Position numbers and translations under genes: made by a program | Assembly (NCBI GenBank): GCA_963070105.1 | Contig: OY718804.1 | Span: 3,303,317 to 3,367,316, forward strand | DNA: 64,000 nt | Origin: Litomosoides sigmodontis | Taxonomy: Eukaryota; Nematoda; Chromadorea; Rhabditida; Onchocercidae | Reading direction: 5' to 3' | Shown: piece by piece, positions 58,241-64,000 of the stretch | How the letters are laid out: each line of letters opens with the position of its first letter | How positions within the stretch are numbered: position 1 is the stretch's first letter | Notes under the pieces: generated by a model | Told to the model about the DNA's origin: nothing | Database searches by the model: none | Seen by the model: only the letters and a program-made list of their open reading frames with translations

Positions 58241-58630
58241 ATTCTCTTCAACATTTACGCATCTTATCAGTTGCAGCAACTATAATTAGTGATGACGCAC
58301 AATACCGGATAACTGCAAAGCGTTCCCGAGAATTACAACATATCACGCCGCGATCCACGTTAGACTTCTGGTTAATTTGAAATACACTTTGGTATATGTA
58401 ACCAATTAATTTCCCGCAAATATTAAATATTACAATTTAATTACTTTGGATACACTCCAGTTTTTTCATTTCCGATTTGAGTTTTCACTGATGAAATATG
58501 AATAAAATGTTCCAACTACCGGCAACTGAGGTTATTCAATTCAGCTATTCCATTTGCACTAATACACTTGGAAAGTGTAGCTACATTCTTCCAGGGATGA
58601 GAATGAAAAAGGGTTCCGGAAAAAGTTTAC

Positions 58631-58726
58631 GACTAAGCCATCAACTCCGTCCTTTCCATCAACCGATCCATGTTTTGGGAAAATGTTCTCCACTGCACTA
58701 ACTGAACTAAGATTTTCGCTACTCAT
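58631..58726 (-). CDS. Possible upstream coding exon 5' of CMC2
   Basis: An ATG-led stretch of 32 codons (starts MSSENLSSVSAVENIF) ends at a GTAAAC donor in phase 0. Spliced to the TTTCAG acceptor at 58231, it would run in frame into the CMC2 start region. Other CMC2 proteins have no such extension, so it may be chance. Confidence 0.2.
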
Positions 58727-61700
58727 TATATCAGTTGTAATCATCCTTCAAGATAACTGCATGCGCTGATGTCCCTCACTCAGTAATTGTAATGCCATGA
58801 CGCCATATTGTTTAGGAAATTAAATAAACGGAAGACTATCACTCAAAATTACAAGCAAACTCAACATGTGAAAATTCTAAATAATGGAAATACCAATCCT
58901 TAGAAGGAAAAATCTCCCCTTCTCTCTCTCTCTGCGAGACAGTGTTCAAGAAAAATCATAAAATAGTGAAATAAATCATGTATTCGTGCACAAAAATGTT
59001 TAATTGTTTAATTGCAACAAGACATCTTTTTCCAGAAATTTATCTAGCATTACTTACATCTTTTTATATTTTTCCACAATAGTTAACTAATAATTCGTAC
59101 AGAAACAATTAAGGATTGCTAACCTTCAAACAAAACATTCAGTGAATTGAGTTGAAAATAATGAAAAAGATTGAAATACGACAATGTCTTATGAAATAGA
59201 AGCATAATTTTACGAAGAACAAATTTCCAAGTACAATTAAGATATCTTACATTTCATAAATTAATATCATAGAAATTTCATTGCAGTCCAATAAATATAT
59301 CGGAAAACTGAAATATTTTTATAAAACAAATATAGAAACAAATAAAGCGTTTCTTCATTGTAGGAACCGATATCATAAAAATTGTTTTACCTAGCATATT
59401 TTCAAACAAATGGTTCATTATTTACTCAATTCTTTTATTATTATTACTATTATCTACTAAAGTCTAAGGCGACTATAAATATAGTTCTTCTCCTATCAGT
59501 AATGAGCGGCAGTAGAATTAACGAATACTTCTACCACCGATTGACAATCAGTACTGCCAATAATAAGTTCTATTCATTACTGTAATATGCTCTAACTGCA
59601 GTTTTTCTTTCAAATGTTAAATTCGACGATTTAAAATACTAAAAAGCAATATACTCTAATCCTGATCTTGTCCTGCAAATGTTTTACAACCTCCAAGAAT
59701 GAACTGTTTGTTGACCACAAAATCTTTGCCACATATATTCAAATATGACAATCACAAAGCTTCCAAGTAAAATTATTCCATTCACACATTGTAGTCAAAA
59801 ATTACTTCACTGCTTCACTGCAGCTAGCAGCCTAATCACTTGAGTTTCCCAAATAAAAAATACCATGGTTTTGCCGTATTCTATTCAACCTCGTTTGACT
59901 TCAAGCAGTTATCTAACTTGTACCAACTGGAATTGTCCGAAATACATAAGCAAATTCTGTTGCAATTTCAAAACTTTTTTTGATTTAACATAAGCCATTC
60001 TTGACTACCACAAAATAAACTTCCAACTAAAAAATATTTCAAAAATTTTTTTTAAAGATTGATGAAAAAAATTACTCGGTCATGCTTTGCAGCGCAACAA
60101 AATTTCAGCAGTGTACCATACACAAAAAGCTATGTCGACAGGAATAACACGGTCATCAAGCGAATGACTTCTTACTGTTAGCATAGATAGATATTGGGTT
60201 ATCTATCTGAAATGATAAATGGAGTCGATCGACTTAAACAGATGGGAACAGTAAAAATAATCCTCTTCTCTGCACAATTATTACTTGATGGCACTATTCT
60301 GAAGAAATGAAATGCACAGGAAGAACTTTATGTGGTATGGTCACCTGATAAAGTGCAATGTTTAATTACAAATTAACGTACTTCTGCTTAACCAATGGGA
60401 TAGCTGAATGCTCGCTCACAGGATATTCCACTAGGCATATTTGTTTGGTGCAGTGATTTCCATTTTTTATAAACTAATCATCCTAACGATTAATTCCCTC
60501 AATAACTTACGGCTCGCGTCATTATCAGGCTATGGTAGACGAACAAACATTTGAATGAAAAGAAGTTTACCTCAATTTTCTCCGTACGTCAAATAACTCT
60601 TCTGCTTATCATGCAATACACGGGGGTGTAGTACTTGTCACGGCTACATCGATAACGACAAATTGAACTTCACAAGCGAAACGTGACGCAAATGAGGAGA
60701 GTTGAAGTTACACTCTGCCACAACGCTTAACTGACCACATAGTGAAGAAGGTACGGCAAGAAGTAAACCACTCGACATAGCCGCAAAAGTGACCTGAAAC
60801 ACTTATCGGCTACGCATTTGCCAGAACAACAATCCACCTCCTCCACTACGCGTTGCAGACGTGCACAAAGCACAATCAATCCAACGCTCGTACAATCGAT
60901 CGATGTTGTGCCACAATGACCAGACCGCGTGTAGGCTCCTTATCCATCTCGCTCTCTCTGTGTGTTTCTCATGTTCCATCTATGACAGTAGTATTTTCCT
61001 AGTTTCTGTCAATCCTTTCCATCCTCACAACTTCAACACTACCTTTCTTACCTTCTTCTCCTCCCACGTGACGCGTAAACGTCTAAGTCATTCACCTCTC
61101 TTCATCGTCAACCACGTTCACCTTCTTTGCGATCAGTTGATGTTCGATGGCATCACCTCCCTTCGCAACACTTCCTGATTTGTTTCAAAAATTGTGATGT
61201 GTGGTGGTGCGTTTAAGTCAGTGCGTAATATGCAAATTGTGATGCGGAATGGCATTCCGCTCCGCAACTGATGAATGGTAGAGTGGAACTGAGTTGTAAT
61301 AGTTTATAATCATCACACATGGATGACGTAAATACTGTGAAGCAATTAATTTACGGTAACAACAATCATGATAGTAATAACTGGAATATTCATTGTTGCA
61401 CAATAAAGCTACACGTGCCAATAATATCTGATCATTTTGAATTCTGGAAATATGAAACAGCAATGTTATCACACACGTTGTCAATGATTCGACTGAGAGA
61501 TTCTCGGGCTCTGTATCCATTCCAGTGAGATGAAATAAATCAATTCGACTACAATTTACGTGTTGAATTCAAAAATGAAAAAGCAAAATTGAGACAATCC
61601 CATCTTGAGCTTTTTTGCTTCATTCATCACAAGCTGCTATTATCTCTTCAAATTCATGGACGATGAGCAAACTTACAGTGCGAATCTTTAAATAGAATTC

Positions 61701-62505
61701 AAAAGCGATCCTATCAAAAGCTAAATAATGAATATTTAGCAAGAATGATAAAGTGAAAATTGTCTGAAAATGAACATAAATGTTGAAATTTGATAAATTG
61801 AAAAATATCGTATACAAAAATGCAGACTAGAAGATCAGCTAAGAGTTTCGGACAAATGTACAAACTTTACTTTTTACTTCCTACTTAATTATAGCAGTGC
61901 CTAACGAGTAGTTCGTTTGTAGAATGCCTTAGATGTTGGTATGCTATGCTACACAGTGGGTGGAATCGATTGAAAACTTTTGAAAATGTGTATCATCGTG
62001 GATAAGTGAGAATTTGCAAGCATTGTAGCAGAGAAAAATTCATAAAACACATTTTGAATTTTTTCTAAGCTAAAGAAAGAAAATCTGAAAATTTTAGAGC
62101 ATCTAACCTTACGCAAATGCATTTTGTTCTTTATTATATAAATGATGAAAATTTTCGAAATATTTCATGTTTTTATGCGTTTTGTTTGAGAGAAAATAGC
62201 AGTAAATTAAACGGCCTATCCTATGCTAAGCATTCTTTTAAGCAATGCTTAAAATTTTCGTTAAGCACTTTTTTTTTTCAAGTAAAATTTTAAGCATTTG
62301 TTTAAAGCTTACATTACATTTAGCACCTGCTATGACAAAGATATGCAAATAATATTTGATAAGTGAGACTTATAATACAGCGGTCGTGTACGACGACATA
62401 GTGCAGTTGTTTGTTCGATTAGAAGACTATCGACGAAGTGATGTTAAGGAGAGTACGGAAAGAGAGATTAGTATACGGTAGGTGGATGTATCCGTACAAC
62501 TATAT
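58727..62505. other. 3.8-kb interval between CMC2 and the Thr-Ala gene
   Basis: No supported exon. The stretch at about 60600-61180 is GC-richer than its surroundings and could be promoter sequence. Short open frames at 60861-61178 (plus strand) and 61218-61520 (minus strand) lack matching splice sites or recognisable content. Confidence 0.55.
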
Positions 62506-63051
62506 CTATCGCTTACGACGAAAATTGAAAAATATCGATATTGGAGGTAGTTTCGTTCGCAAATTAGGATATTTACTATCAAATGGATCGTCGTCGTGAA
62601 GTGTGTATGGCAAACTGGTCATGCCACATGTATTGACCACTGTTGTATGAATTTCATCGGTACCAGCTAACCTTTCCTCCATAGCTATCGGTGTGTAGGG
62701 AATCACGAGATCACTTGGATCAATGCACGGTTGATGGTGACGAACACGTTGGACGATATTTGGCAGATAAGTTGATGGTGATTGGTCAGCGGATTGTTTG
62801 GTTGGTGGAATTAGTGATGAGGATGATAAGTTATCAGCTGTTGGTGGAATTAATGATAATGATGAGTAGTTGTCGGCTGTTGCTCCTACCTGTCGTAGCA
62901 TCATCATCTCTGTGAATAGTTCAGTAGTGTTCAGTGTTATAAGCTGTGTACTCTGTGCATTATTTGATATTTGTGTTAAATGTATCGATCGAAGTCCATT
63001 TGCTCTCGTAAAATTTTGTGATGAAGGATTGAAGGATGATGTGGCGGTGGC

Positions 63052-63083
<32 letters not shown>

Positions 63084-63910
63084 TGGTGTTAGGTTCACGC
63101 TCACCACCAACATCATTATCGTCGTCATCGAACTCTTGGTAATGCATAGGTGAGGGTGGCTTAGTCAGCCATCCTGATAAGCTTAAGTTGTAATATTTTC
63201 CCTGAAAAAGAGAAGTGAAGCAACAGCTTGCAGTCGTAACATCGTCCTACACATTTACCTCATCTCATCTGTCCCATTAAGTATTCTATTAATTATTGTA
63301 ATTAGGATGCATAGGGATATGCAATATGTTTCAGTCTCGAAATTTCCTCTCTCTCTCTCCCTCTCTCTCTCTTATTGCAACTGAAAAAACGCTTTTCACT
63401 GAGTATGAGAAGTGTCCTGCAATTGTTCGATGAAATTGTGCTTTCTGAGCATATCCCTACTCAGGTGGGATTCATCTTCCTTCGAGCATCTCCCAGTGAG
63501 CAACACAATCCTTGCAATTACAAATATTCTGCTCAATCAAATATAGGTCAAGCGATGTGGCGGCCCAACTGCTGTTGCTCCAACTATTGCAAAAAAAAAA
63601 AAAAAAAAAAAAAAGGAAAAACAAATTGGCAAAAAATCCACCTACCATCCATCTGTCTCGACATGACATTCGCTTGTTGATTCGATGCGAAGCATTACTC
63701 ATCTGATATTTTGCTGGAAAAAAAGAGATGAACTGTTTCGTAATTTAAAATTTTTCAATTTCCTTTTTGCTTTCTTTTTCTTCAAACAATTTGTTGTAAA
63801 TTTAATTAGAAGATTTCTTCGAATAGTTAAATTTAACTATTATTTAAATGTGAAATTTGAAATATAAAATTACCTTTGGAACGATCAATCTTATTTTTGC
63901 CGGGAGCCAT
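62506..63910 (-). CDS. Unrecognised protein with Thr-Ala repeat (3 exons)
   Basis: I do not recognise the family. Exons: 63874-63910 (ATG, MAPGKNKIDRSK), 63646-63713 (basic: NKRMSCRDRW), 62506-63201 (TAG). The first intron has a GTAATT donor and CCAG acceptor; the second has GTAGGT and TTTTTCAG. Phases match and the sum is 801 nt, 266 residues. The N-terminus is basic. After GWLTKPPSP comes an acidic patch (EFDDDDND), then Thr4 and seven Ala-Thr repeats coded by GGTGGC units. A Ser/Thr/Leu-rich middle has two similar segments ending SLIPPT. The C-terminal part is more complex (PNIVQRVRHHQPC; SDLVIPYTPIAMEERLAG) and ends RRKR. There is no signal peptide, membrane segment or known catalytic motif. 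A GTAAGC donor lies 9 nt before the stop codon, so the gene could continue in further exons. The 5' end is close to the window edge but the ATG looks genuine. Confidence 0.5.
63041..63088 (-). repeat. GGTGGC hexamer repeat coding for Ala-Thr
   Basis: About seven hexamer units inside the third exon of the Thr-Ala gene, giving an alternating Ala-Thr tract preceded by Thr4. The repeat number is divisible by the codon length, so unit changes keep the frame. Confidence 0.9.
63591..63614. repeat. Poly-A run of 24
   Basis: A homopolymer in the second intron of the Thr-Ala gene (poly-T in the coding sense). It is likely a sequencing-length-uncertain site. Confidence 0.9.
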
Positions 63911-64000
63911 TTTGAAACTGTGCGGAGCGGATTGCGCAACATCAAAAAAATAGCACAGGAAGCTTTTGTGCTATATGCACACCCTTCCTTGCCTGTGAAC

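Noticed and set aside
60861..61178. 105-codon plus-strand frame
   Set aside because: It has an ATG and stop but no similarity, no splice context and a hydrophobic, frame-shifted look. Not enough to call a gene.
61218..61520. Minus-strand frame with a Leu-rich segment and internal TTTCCAG
   Set aside because: Phase does not match the donor of the Thr-Ala gene and there is no other partner exon.

Overview
The window is animal nuclear DNA, most likely from a nematode: AT-rich, many short introns with TTTCAG-type acceptors, and three genes whose best recognisable relatives are the nematode and human forms of JIP3/UNC-16, SMC3 and GSK3. A clade III (filarial/spirurid-like) worm is a guess from AT content and intron style; the sequence does not settle the species. 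Every gene I could support is on the minus strand, so read right to left: an unrecognised Thr-Ala-repeat protein (62.5-63.9 kb), the twin CX9C mitochondrial protein CMC2 (57.5-58.2 kb), the JNK/kinesin scaffold UNC-16/JIP3 (41.8-53.2 kb, 32 exons), cohesin SMC3 (32.1-39.4 kb, 31 exons), a divergent GSK3-like kinase (28.1-31.0 kb, 9 exons), and a spread-out gene for a possible single-pass membrane protein with a 35-residue glutamine tract (0.2-20.8 kb).

I built the exon models by hand from splice sites, reading phase and family alignment. For UNC-16 the 32 exons sum to 3753 nt, an exact multiple of three (1250 residues). For CMC2 they give 104 residues and for the kinase 374 residues. SMC3 gives 1204 residues only if one extra base in exon 10 is ignored.

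The genes are not an evident operon, because gaps between the recognised genes are 1-4 kb. Their jobs are unrelated (axonal transport scaffold, chromatid cohesion, signalling kinase, cytochrome oxidase assembly). The left 28 kb and the gaps at 53.2-57.5 and 58.7-62.5 kb are gene-poor and hold microsatellites, a minisatellite with higher-order structure and homopolymer runs.

The points most worth a second look are: an apparent +1 frameshift in smc-3; a kinase intron that seems to start with AT instead of GT, with loss of the GSK3 phosphate-pocket arginine; three very small exons and one stop-free 129-nt intron in unc-16; and the unrecognised membrane-protein gene.
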